From assembly GCA_905215095.1 (NCBI GenBank), contig CAJMOL010000032.1, forward strand, positions 1 to 10,542: a stretch of DNA of 10,542 nucleotides, in the 5' to 3' direction. The DNA is from an uncultured bacterium. GTDB taxonomy: Bacteria; Actinomycetota; Coriobacteriia; Coriobacteriales; Coriobacteriaceae. The notes under the pieces were generated by a model that saw nothing but the letters and a program-made list of their open reading frames with translations, did not search any database and was not told the origin of the DNA. Below, in pieces: positions 1-6,404 of this stretch (position 1 is the first letter of the stretch; every line of letters begins with the position of its first letter). The translations under genes and the position numbers were made by a program.

Positions 1-1103
1 TTCGTCAGCTCATTGGCATTGTTGCGGTACTCCGTCGCGGTTTTGTCAAGCTCAGCAGCCGCGTCCTCAAGCCCTGCCTTGAGCTTATCGTTACTCACCT
101 GGCCAGCAAGACTACGGAGCTCATTCGCCGTGGCATCAATCTCGTCGGCACGGTTCTTGAGTGACACTGCACCATCGTTGAGCTGAGACACCGTAAGATT
201 GACATGCTTGTTTGCAGCGTCGAATGCCTTTGCGAGCTCGGTAGAAACGTTATCGAACGAACCTGCGCTCCCATCAATAGCGGCATCGATCGCATCGCTG
301 GCAGACTTGAGCGCTTGCTCGGAATCGGCAATACCGCTCTCGGCATGCTGCATGAGCTGCTTCACCGACTCCTCGGTCGATCCGGACTGTTTGAGCATGC
401 CGCCCGCCGATGTCAGTGAATCGGACGTAGAACTCAAAATGCCCGCAAGCGACGTTGCACTGGCCTGAACGTCCTGCAGGTCCTGGACCGAATCGCCCAG
501 CGTCGAGGACAGATTGGCGATAAAGTTGCTCACCTGGTCGGTGCTCATATAGTCGAGCAGGCTGGACACGGTCTTAAGGCCGATGGTCGTGATGGTCTTG
601 GTAAAGGTCTCGTTGACCTGACTCTGGACGGCGCTCGAACCCTTTTCAGTCACGATCTGCGCGATGGCGTTGGCCTTCTGGTTCTCATAGAACTCGATAT
701 CGGCGTGCTTCACCTCGGTCGAGAAAAGCGTCATCATGTCGGCGCTAAACGTTTTAGGGATAACGACGGCAGCGTAGTACGCGCCCGACTTAACGCCCTC
801 AATCGCCTTATCGCGGTCGTTGAGGACGACCCAATCGAAGTTCTCGTTGCCGCGCAGGGTGGAGGTTACGTTTTCGCCCACGTTGACCTCGACGGGAATC
901 AGATCGCTCTCGTAGCCCTCGTCGGTGTTGACCACGGCGATCTTGAGATTGCCGGTGTTGCCATACGGATCCCAGCTTCCGGCGATGTTAAACCACGCGT
1001 ACAGGCACGGCACGATAATGAGACCCATCACGACAATCAAGCCAATCACGGAGCGAGACACGTTTTGGACATCGCGCTTAAACAGGTGCAGGATGTTTTT
1101 CAT
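1..1103 (-). CDS. YhgE/Pip domain membrane protein, N-terminal part (second paralogue)
   Basis: This is the N-terminal 367 codons of a YhgE/Pip family protein; the rest lies beyond the left edge. It opens MKNILHLFKRD, followed by one membrane segment at about residues 17-40 and the family hallmark WDPYGNTGNLKIAVVNTD at 44-61. The segment AYYAAVVIPKTFS (108-120) is also typical of the family's extracytoplasmic domain. From about 140 onward the sequence is Ser/Ala/Asp-rich and looks helical, as in the long stalk of these proteins. The start is firm: ATG follows directly after the TAA of the upstream paralogue and has a near-perfect Shine-Dalgarno inside that gene's 3' end. It aligns well with the first 140 residues of the neighbouring 929-residue protein, so the two are paralogues. 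The family includes Lactococcus Pip, a phage receptor; cellular role is otherwise poorly defined. The C-terminal membrane domain is expected off-window but cannot be seen. Confidence 0.9.
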   Translation of the reverse strand, partial: MKNILHLFKRDVQNVSRSVIGLIVVMGLIIVPCLYAWFNIAGSWDPYGNTGNLKIAVVNTDEGYESDLIPVEVNVGENVTSTLRGNENFDWVVLNDRDKAIEGVKSGAYYAAVVIPKTFSADMMTLFSTEVKHADIEFYENQKANAIAQIVTEKGSSAVQSQVNETFTKTITTIGLKTVSSLLDYMSTDQVSNFIANLSSTLGDSVQDLQDVQASATSLAGILSSTSDSLTSAGGMLKQSGSTEESVKQLMQHAESGIADSEQALKSASDAIDAAIDGSAGSFDNVSTELAKAFDAANKHVNLTVSQLNDGAVSLKNRADEIDATANELRSLAGQVSNDKLKAGLEDAAAELDKTATEYRNNANELT

Positions 1104-3893
1104 TTATGCCTCACCTCCTTTGGAGTGCTTGCCAAGCGGGGTGGTGTCCCCGTCGTTTCCGTTTACGTTGTCAACGCCGTCGGCATCATGAGCTTTACGA
1201 TGCGCACCGGTATGCGGCAGACGGCTCGTGGGCTGTTCGCTGTCCTTGGTGCCCCGCTCGCTGGCGTTGAGACCAAACATGCGACGGGCAGCAGGAATGG
1301 CGGCCGTGTGCTCGCGCATCTCGCGACGCAGGTCCTCATCCGAAAGCGCCGAGATGCGCATCTGGGTATTGAGGCTCGCGCGGATGTACTCGATGTTGAT
1401 AAGCCAGCCACAGATGGCGATAACCGAAATGATCCAGATAACGAGCAGGATGATCTTGCCGTTATTGTCGATATCGAGCACCGTCGAAAGCACAAAGAGC
1501 AGAACCTGCACGCCTACCACGGCGGCAAAACCGCCCTTGATGTAGTACGGGTAGCGATGCTCAAACGCCACGGCATGATCGAGCAACTCGCGACGGTACG
1601 AATCCGAATCGAGCATGACGCGCATGGCCGTGCGCAGCGAATAGCGCTGGCGCGGCAGGTCGTTGGACTCGCAGATCATGAGCCCCGTCGTGGAAAGCTG
1701 TTTATCAAAGAGCAGGTTGAGGTTGAGCAGCAACGGGCGCAGCTGCAGACCGATAAAGAGCGCCACGATCAGGAACACGCCCAGGATGCACAGGTTGAAC
1801 AGGTAGTTGAACGAATACATGCCACCGACGGTCTCGCGCAGCAGGTTGATGCCATAGGTGAAGGGCAGCAGCGGATGCAGCCATTGGAAGAAGCCGGGCA
1901 TCATCTCGATGGGATACATGCCCGACGAGCCGGGGATCTGCACAATGACGAGGATGACGCCGATTGCCTTGCCGATATGCTTAAAGGTGGTGGACAGCGC
2001 ATAGATGATGTTGACGTAAGTGAACGAGATAGCGATGCCGCCCAGCACAAAGAGCAGCGGATTGACGCACTGAACGCCAATGACCAGGTCGCCCACCGTA
2101 ACGATAATGGCCTGGAACGCACCCAGGATCACCATCAGCAGCCAGCGGCCAAAGTAGCCCTGACGCGCCGTAAAGCTACCGATGCCCTCGCGGTCGACCT
2201 CGAGCTTGTAGATAGCGATGAGCACATAGCCGCCTACCCACAGCGCCAGATTGGTGTAGAAGGGCGCGATGCCCGAGCCAAAGCTCTTGACCGGATAGAT
2301 TGACTTGGACGTCAGCTCAACCGGAGATGCCATGAAATCTGCCACGTCATTGACGTCGACGTCCATGAGGTCGGCTAACTCGCCCATAGACTCAGAGGTC
2401 TGCAGCGCCGCAATGTCATTAGCGGCGGTCGCGAGCTTGTCCTGAACCTTGGCAAGGGAGGCATCGGTTTGGGACAGCGTGGTCTTTGCCTGCTTGAGCG
2501 TGGCGTCGAGCTGCGCCAGCGTGCCGCGCGCGCTCGCTATCGTGGGGGTCATACCCGATACAATGCCGGTCAAATCGCCCGAAACGGCGGCAAAGGAGTC
2601 AAGCGCGCTCGAAGCCTTCGGCAGCGCGTTCTGCCCCAGATCGGTCTGAGCCTGACCGAGGTTAGCCGTACCGGTCTGAATTGCCACGTTGAGTACGTAA
2701 CTCGCGTTCGAGATTGCCGTAGCGTCTTTTGCCATGGCGCTCGACTGTGCAGAGAGGCCATCCTTGATGCTCTGCAGCTTCTGGTTTTGCTCGCGAAGCG
2801 AATTGATGGTCGATGCGATGAGCGCGTCGGCGTCCTCCGACCCCGTTGACGTATCGTTAGCGAGAATCTGCAGGCGCTCGATGACAGCGCTGTTGTGGTC
2901 AATCGTCGCCTGAAGGGATTCGAGCGAGTTGTCGATTCGAGTGGTCGTGGACGTAACCGTACCGGTGAGTTTGCCAATCGCGGCGTTCGCAGAAGCCGAT
3001 GTCTTGCTCAGCACGATGCTGCCCTCCGAAAGTGCCTTGGAGAGCGAGGTGATGGACTTGCCAGCCGTGGTGCGAGCTTCGCCCAGCAGATCATTACCCT
3101 GAGCGATTGCCTGCGTTAGCGAAGGCGCCTGTCCCTGCAGACCCGCCAGCGCGGCATCGGCCGAAGCAATCGAGCTGTTTGTCTTGTCGATGGCGGTGTT
3201 CATGTCGCCGATGGAATCACGTACTTCGCCCAGGGTATCAGACGCCTCGGACACCGAGCCCGCCAGCGAATCCTGGGTCTGAGTTGCCTTGTCTTTAAGG
3301 TCGATGCCAGCATCTTTGGCAATGCCAGCGACGGTCTCGCCCACCGTGGAGACAAACTCCGAGTTGATCTGCTCCTCGATGGTGTTGGCACCGGTATCGG
3401 TGACCTTGGGCGCAATGGCGCTCTTCTTCTCATTGACGTAATAGGTGAGCTTGGGCTGATGGTAGTTGCCGTCGAGCATCGAGACGAGATTGTCGGAGAA
3501 GTTCTTGGGAATCACGATGGCGGCATAGTATTCGCCACTTTCGACGCCCTCTTTGGCATCTGCCGCCGAATCGACGAAGGTCCAGCCCAGCTGATCGTTC
3601 TCCTTGAGCTGATCGACGACCTGGTCGCCCGCGTTGAGCTCGCCCACCAAGTCGTTTTGGGTGCCCCGATCGTTGTTGGCGATGGCAATCTTGATACCCT
3701 GGGTGTTTCCGTACGGATCCCAGTTTGCCACGATGTTGTACCAGGCATACAGCGAGGGAATAACGCACACGCCGAGGGTAACCACCAAGGCGACGGGGTT
3801 CACAAGTAGTCGCTTAATGTCGCGCTTGAATATCGCAAAGGAGACCTTTGCATCGGATAGTTTGCTGCCGAGACTCACGCTTGGGCCATCCAT
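1104..3893 (-). CDS. YhgE/Pip domain membrane protein, 929 aa, with C-terminal extension
   Basis: Complete protein of the YhgE/Pip family. A cytoplasmic start with FKRDIKRLL leads to membrane segment 1 (about 33-53). The family motif NWDPYGNTQGIKIAIANND spans 57-75, and EYYAAIVIPKNFS spans 121-133. Residues about 190-500 form a long Ser/Ala/Thr/Gln-rich helical region, probably extracytoplasmic. A C-terminal block of about five membrane helices resembling ABC-2-type permease segments follows (about 542-562, 584-607, 611-632, 643-660, 697-717). Beyond it is an unusual extension: a loop (718-785), two more predicted helices (about 787-807 and 813-833) and a charged, His/Asp/Gly-rich tail to 929. 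An even number of helices would place both ends in the cytoplasm. The ATG at 3893 has only a weak upstream AGG. Family members include phage receptors; transport or envelope roles are suggested but unproven. It is co-transcribed with the paralogue at 1103-1. Confidence 0.9.
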   Translation of the reverse strand: MDGPSVSLGSKLSDAKVSFAIFKRDIKRLLVNPVALVVTLGVCVIPSLYAWYNIVANWDPYGNTQGIKIAIANNDRGTQNDLVGELNAGDQVVDQLKENDQLGWTFVDSAADAKEGVESGEYYAAIVIPKNFSDNLVSMLDGNYHQPKLTYYVNEKKSAIAPKVTDTGANTIEEQINSEFVSTVGETVAGIAKDAGIDLKDKATQTQDSLAGSVSEASDTLGEVRDSIGDMNTAIDKTNSSIASADAALAGLQGQAPSLTQAIAQGNDLLGEARTTAGKSITSLSKALSEGSIVLSKTSASANAAIGKLTGTVTSTTTRIDNSLESLQATIDHNSAVIERLQILANDTSTGSEDADALIASTINSLREQNQKLQSIKDGLSAQSSAMAKDATAISNASYVLNVAIQTGTANLGQAQTDLGQNALPKASSALDSFAAVSGDLTGIVSGMTPTIASARGTLAQLDATLKQAKTTLSQTDASLAKVQDKLATAANDIAALQTSESMGELADLMDVDVNDVADFMASPVELTSKSIYPVKSFGSGIAPFYTNLALWVGGYVLIAIYKLEVDREGIGSFTARQGYFGRWLLMVILGAFQAIIVTVGDLVIGVQCVNPLLFVLGGIAISFTYVNIIYALSTTFKHIGKAIGVILVIVQIPGSSGMYPIEMMPGFFQWLHPLLPFTYGINLLRETVGGMYSFNYLFNLCILGVFLIVALFIGLQLRPLLLNLNLLFDKQLSTTGLMICESNDLPRQRYSLRTAMRVMLDSDSYRRELLDHAVAFEHRYPYYIKGGFAAVVGVQVLLFVLSTVLDIDNNGKIILLVIWIISVIAICGWLINIEYIRASLNTQMRISALSDEDLRREMREHTAAIPAARRMFGLNASERGTKDSEQPTSRLPHTGAHRKAHDADGVDNVNGNDGDTTPLGKHSKGGEA
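1111..1121 (-). promoter_or_regulatory. Strong Shine-Dalgarno for the downstream YhgE/Pip gene
   Basis: On the minus strand this reads AAAGGAGGTGA, about 7 bases before the ATG at 1103. It lies entirely inside the last codons of the upstream YhgE/Pip gene. With stop and start abutting (TAAATG), this indicates co-transcription and probable translational coupling of the pair. It also fixes the start of the downstream gene. Confidence 0.85.
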
Positions 3894-3927
3894 CCTGTCG
3901 TTGAATCAAATCGTACTATCGACAACC

Positions 3928-3956
3928 ATTGTACGTAGGCGCTTTAGCGTCTCAGA
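3928..3956 (-). promoter_or_regulatory. Candidate promoter for the YhgE/Pip pair
   Basis: On the minus strand TACAAT (3928-3933) is a five-of-six match to a sigma-70 -10 box and would give a leader of about 28 bases before the ATG at 3893. The -35 position 17 bases upstream (3951-3956) reads TCTGAG, a poor match, so the call rests on the -10 alone. A second possible -10, TATATT, lies at 3986-3991. Confidence 0.3.
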
Positions 3957-4021
3957 GCACAATGGTATTGAGTTTTGCGGGTAGCAATATACTACGAAGA
4001 CGAATTAACGTACAGTTGTAC
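3940..4021. repeat. Small palindromes in the YhgE/Pip upstream region
   Basis: Two short inverted repeats occur in the gene-free stretch 3894-4109. CGCTTTAGCG (3940-3949) has 4-base arms around TT and sits in the spacer of the candidate promoter. GTACAGTTGTAC (4010-4021) has 5-base arms around GT and lies just upstream of the alternative -10 at 3986-3991. Their size and position suit operators for a small dimeric repressor, but arms this short can arise by chance and no regulator gene is present here. Confidence 0.3.
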
Positions 4022-4075
4022 AGTATCTTAAATTCCCGCAGCTCCCAAAACCACAACCCACACAAATTAGCAATC

Positions 4076-4110
4076 CGACTAGTCATTGGGGACGTTCTTA
4101 AACGACTAGT
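4076..4110. repeat. 27-base repeat unit with palindromic ends next to the PHP stop codon
   Basis: The 8-mer CGACTAGT occurs at 4076-4083 and again at 4103-4110, exactly 27 bases apart, bracketing a 19-base core containing GGGGACGTTCTTAAA. The ends are also inverted: ACTAGTCATT (4078-4087) and AACGACTAGT (4101-4110) can pair over 10 positions around a 13-base loop. The single non-pair becomes a G-U wobble in a minus-strand transcript. The right end overlaps the first base of the PHP gene's stop codon. No T-run follows on the minus strand, so it is not a standard terminator. It looks like one unit plus the beginning of the next of a dispersed or tandem repeat. Confidence 0.5.
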
Positions 4111-5021
4111 TAGGCGAGGGGTGTGGATTCCCATTCGCCGGTGGGGTGGGGGATGTCGAAGGTTCGATAACCGCAGTCGTAGGCGTGGGCCTGAGCCTCG
4201 CGGATGTTCCAGCAGATGTCGCAGGCGCGGTGTGCGTCCGAGCCAAAAGTGATCGGCACCTCGGCGTGGGCAAAGCAGCGCAAAAGGCCGGTCGTGGGGT
4301 AGTAATCGTCGAGCCCCTTGCGCGGTGCGGCTGTCGAGACCTCAACGCGGCGGCCCGTGTCGTGGGCGCACTCGGCCATCTGCTGCCAGAACGGCGCGGG
4401 GTCAAAGTCGGGCGCAAAGCCCTCTTTCGAAAAGCGCATGACCAGGTCGGGGTGAGCCATTACATCAAAGTTGAGCGGGCTCTCGCAGGCGCGGCACCAG
4501 TCGTCGACGTAGCGCTCCCACACGCCGAGCACGCCAAGGTTTTCCCAAACGTGCAGGTTGGTGCCGTCGTCGATCCAACCGCAGCGCGAATCGGGCGTAT
4601 CGGGACGAGCAACGTTTTCCGTTCCCGCCGTGCCCGCGGCGCCGGCCATGATATCGCCTGGGTTGCCAATCCAATGCACGCTGCCCAAGCGCACTATGGC
4701 ACCCGCGGACCAGCGCTCAACCAAAGGCTCGCAACCTTCGTACCAGTCGCATTCAAAGCCATAGACAAGCTCGAGCTCCGGCGCGATCTGCGCGGCGAGC
4801 TTGCGGGCGTCCTCAAAGGCCAGGCGATGTGCCGTCAGATCGCCCTCGACAACTTGCACTTCGCAGTTGGCGTCCATGCTGGCGGGCAGGGTGAGATGGT
4901 CGGTCGAGACCATAGCGCGGCAGCCGGCCGCAGCAGCGGCGCGAACGTTGTCCTCAAACGAGGCATGGCCATCCGAAAACGAAGTGTGGGTGTGGCAATC
5001 GACCAGCGGGCAAGCAGGCAT
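4110..5021 (-). CDS. PHP-domain phosphoesterase, histidinol-phosphatase (HisK) type
   Basis: A 303-residue PHP-superfamily metal-dependent hydrolase. Metal-binding motifs appear in the expected order: DCHTHTSFSDG (8-18; H10, H12, D17), STDH (39-42), GFECDW with E90, GSVHWIG with H116, AHPDL with H190, and GSDAH (260-264; D262, H264). GSVH and HPDL are typical of HisK-type histidinol phosphatases, which dephosphorylate histidinol phosphate in histidine synthesis. No other his gene is in view, so another phosphate-monoester substrate is possible. The region 120-160 between GSVH and the next helix is long and Gly/Ala-rich. The protein is soluble, with no signal peptide. The start is supported by AAAGGAG (5027-5033 in reverse complement), 5 bases before the ATG. 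The gene has its own upstream region and is separated from the YhgE/Pip gene downstream by 216 bases. Confidence 0.85.
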   Translation of the reverse strand: MPACPLVDCHTHTSFSDGHASFEDNVRAAAAAGCRAMVSTDHLTLPASMDANCEVQVVEGDLTAHRLAFEDARKLAAQIAPELELVYGFECDWYEGCEPLVERWSAGAIVRLGSVHWIGNPGDIMAGAAGTAGTENVARPDTPDSRCGWIDDGTNLHVWENLGVLGVWERYVDDWCRACESPLNFDVMAHPDLVMRFSKEGFAPDFDPAPFWQQMAECAHDTGRRVEVSTAAPRKGLDDYYPTTGLLRCFAHAEVPITFGSDAHRACDICWNIREAQAHAYDCGYRTFDIPHPTGEWESTPLA

Positions 5022-5053
5022 GGCGACTCCTTTGCATTTGGCGAATCCGCTCC

Positions 5054-5059
5054 ATTGTA
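5054..5059 (-). promoter_or_regulatory. Candidate -10 element for the PHP gene
   Basis: The minus strand reads TACAAT here, a five-of-six match to the -10 consensus, giving a leader of about 26 bases. No good -35 is visible at 17 bases (5077-5082 reads ACGACG). The same TACAATGG string lies at a similar distance from the YhgE/Pip start, which slightly strengthens both calls. Confidence 0.35.
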
Positions 5060-5141
5060 ATGGCGCAGCCTCGGCGCGTCGTGCGCGCGGGGTGCCGAAA
5101 TCGACTGGAAAGGGTGCGCGGTGCGACCTCGCTTGCTCTCA

Positions 5142-5206
5142 AAACATGTACGTCAGCCTCCAAAACCGACAAAAAATGACATGTTTGGAGGCTGACGTAC
5201 ACGTTT
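5142..5206. repeat. Long near-perfect inverted repeat at the strand switch
   Basis: Left arm 5142-5164 and right arm 5184-5206 are reverse complements over 23 bases with one mismatch (5146 against 5202). The inner 18 bases (5147-5164 with 5184-5201), containing CGTCAGCCTCCAAA, are perfect. The loop is 19 bases (5165-5183) with a run of six A. It lies between divergent genes, about 107 bases before the LarC2-like start and 120 bases before the PHP start, so it is not between converging transcripts. A minus-strand transcript would have a G-U wobble at the mismatch. No strong T-run follows either arm. It could be a dispersed palindromic element, a large operator or a structured leader. The rest of the 291-base gap shows no gene I can support. 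Confidence 0.85.
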
Positions 5207-5312
5207 GGATAGGGGCGAGGGCGGCGACGGACGAAAGTCACGCCTGCGTCACGTCCGATGTGCTAGCGTTTGGTTGAATAAAACGAGCCCGTGCGGAAAG
5301 GATTCGGACCGT

Positions 5313-5798
5313 ATGCAACGTGGAAGTACATCTCCGCTGTCCCGCGAGACCGATGCGCCCGAAACCATCGTCAAGCTGGAGTGCGACATCGACGATGCGT
5401 CGCCCGAGGTGCTCGCCTATGCCGCCGACCGCTTGCGCGAGGCGGGTGCCCGCGAAGTGCACTGGCTGCCTCTCTACTGCAAAAAAGGTCGTCCCGGCTG
5501 GCAGCTGCAGGTAATCTGCGCCCGCGAGGACATTGACCGTCTGCAGATGATCATCTTTTTGGAAACCACGACCAACGGCATCCGCCGCCAGGTTATGGAG
5601 CGCGTCTGTCTGCCGCGTCGTTTTGAGCAGGTGGCGACGCCTTGGGGCGAGGTGGCCGTTAAAGTAGCCACCCTGCCCGACGGCAGTGAGCGTGCAGCGT
5701 CCGAGTACGAGGACTGCTCCCGCCTCGCTCGCGAGCACAACGTGCCGCTCCAACGCGTGATGCAGGCGGCCCAGAGCGCGGCACTGCGATTTGAATAG
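5313..5798 (+). CDS. Stand-alone LarC C-terminal (LarC2-like) nickel-insertion domain protein
   Basis: A 161-residue protein matching the C-terminal part of LarC, the CTP-dependent enzyme that inserts nickel into the pincer nucleotide cofactor of lactate racemase and related enzymes. Recognisable segments in order are ECDIDDASPE (23-32), KKGRPG (57-62), LETTTNGIRR (83-92), TPWGEVAVKV (109-118) and SEYEDC (130-135). Full LarC is roughly 400 residues; the N-terminal LarC1 part is absent, and the 291 bases upstream encode nothing like it. I chose the ATG at 5313 because AAAGGA lies 10 bases upstream and the homology begins shortly after. The frame stays open back to 5205, but that stretch shows no family resemblance. 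A TG-n-TAGCGT string at 5261-5269 is a weak -10 candidate. It heads a tight plus-strand gene run with YfcE and MazG. In lactobacilli LarC1 and LarC2 are joined by a programmed frameshift; here LarC1, if present, must be elsewhere. Confidence 0.8.
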   Translation: MQRGSTSPLSRETDAPETIVKLECDIDDASPEVLAYAADRLREAGAREVHWLPLYCKKGRPGWQLQVICAREDIDRLQMIIFLETTTNGIRRQVMERVCLPRRFEQVATPWGEVAVKVATLPDGSERAASEYEDCSRLAREHNVPLQRVMQAAQSAALRFE

Positions 5799-5853
5799 CG
5801 CGGCCGGCGACATCCCGCGCCCAGTCATATCAACCCCACCCGAAAGGACCACC

Positions 5854-6402
5854 ATGAAATACCTCATCGCTTCCGACATCCACGGCTCGGCATATTGGAC
5901 CGAACGCCTCTGCGCCGCCATCGAATCCGAGCAGCCCGACCGCATCGTGCTGCTGGGCGACCTGCTCTACCACGGTCCGCGCAACGACCTGCCGCGCGAC
6001 TACGCCCCCAAGCGCGTGATTCCGCTGCTCAACGCCCTGGCCGACCGCATCATCGCGGTGCGCGGCAACTGCGACGCCGAGGTCGACCAGATGGTGCTCG
6101 ACTTCCCCGTCATGGCCGACTACGCCGCGCTGTTCGACGAGACCGGCCGCGAGCTGTTCCTGACACACGGCCACATTTTTGGCGCCGGTATGCACAACAG
6201 CGTCGACCAGGCGCCCGCGCTGCCCGAGGGTTCCGCGCTCGTCTACGGTCACACGCACGTCAAGGTCAACGAGGAAAGCGCCGCGCACCCGGGTCTGTGG
6301 CTCTTCAACCCCGGCAGCGTGAGCATCCCCAAGGACGGTACGCACAGCTACGGCATCTGCGAGGGCGGAGCGTTTCGTCATGTGATCCTGGAGGAGGACT
6401 AA
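5854..6402 (+). CDS. yfcE: YfcE-type metallophosphodiesterase
   Basis: A 182-residue calcineurin-like metallophosphoesterase of the YfcE/MJ0936 family, close to the 184 residues of E. coli YfcE. All the family's metal-site motifs are present: SDIHG (7-11; D8, H10), GDLLYHGPRN (35-44; D36), GNCD (71-74; N72), THGH (104-107) and GHTH (132-135; H133, H135), followed by FNPGSVSIPK (151-160). E. coli YfcE is a manganese-dependent phosphodiesterase in vitro with an unsettled natural substrate. The protein is cytoplasmic with no signal peptide. The ATG at 5854 has AAAGGA 5 bases upstream and starts exactly at the conserved MKYLIASDIHG; an in-frame extension back to 5791 would overlap the preceding gene and adds nothing conserved. 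It follows the LarC2-like gene after 55 bases and is followed by mazG after 2 bases, so one operon is likely. Confidence 0.92.
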   Translation: MKYLIASDIHGSAYWTERLCAAIESEQPDRIVLLGDLLYHGPRNDLPRDYAPKRVIPLLNALADRIIAVRGNCDAEVDQMVLDFPVMADYAALFDETGRELFLTHGHIFGAGMHNSVDQAPALPEGSALVYGHTHVKVNEESAAHPGLWLFNPGSVSIPKDGTHSYGICEGGAFRHVILEED

Positions 6403-6404
6403 CC

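Noticed and set aside
1206..1220. LPHTG in the tail of the 929-residue YhgE/Pip protein (residues 892-896) as a sortase signal
   Set aside because: It is not followed by a hydrophobic helix and positive tail, and the predicted topology places this end in the cytoplasm.
705..2303. A 532-codon open frame on the plus strand, antisense to both YhgE/Pip genes
   Set aside because: It spans the junction of two well-supported minus-strand genes, its product is His/Asp/Arg-rich without any family feature, and long antisense frames are common in GC-rich coding DNA.
4076..4110. CRISPR-like repeat
   Set aside because: Only an 8-base repeat recurs, once, with no spacer array and no cas gene.
4146..5060. 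A 304-codon plus-strand open frame opposite the PHP gene
   Set aside because: The minus strand carries the full set of PHP metal-binding motifs in order; the plus-strand product is a shadow without recognisable features.
5142..5206. The long inverted repeat as an ordinary bidirectional terminator
   Set aside because: Both flanking genes are transcribed away from it, and neither side has a proper T-run.
5205..5312. Upstream extension of the LarC2-like gene to an ATG at 5205
   Set aside because: The 36 extra residues show no LarC similarity, that ATG starts inside the inverted repeat, and the ATG at 5313 has a plausible ribosome binding site and directly precedes the conserved domain.
5895..6404. 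Upstream extension of mazG through yfcE in another frame
   Set aside because: The stretch is an Arg/Ala/Pro-rich out-of-frame reading of yfcE; the ATG at 6405 follows a strong Shine-Dalgarno and starts a standard-length MazG.
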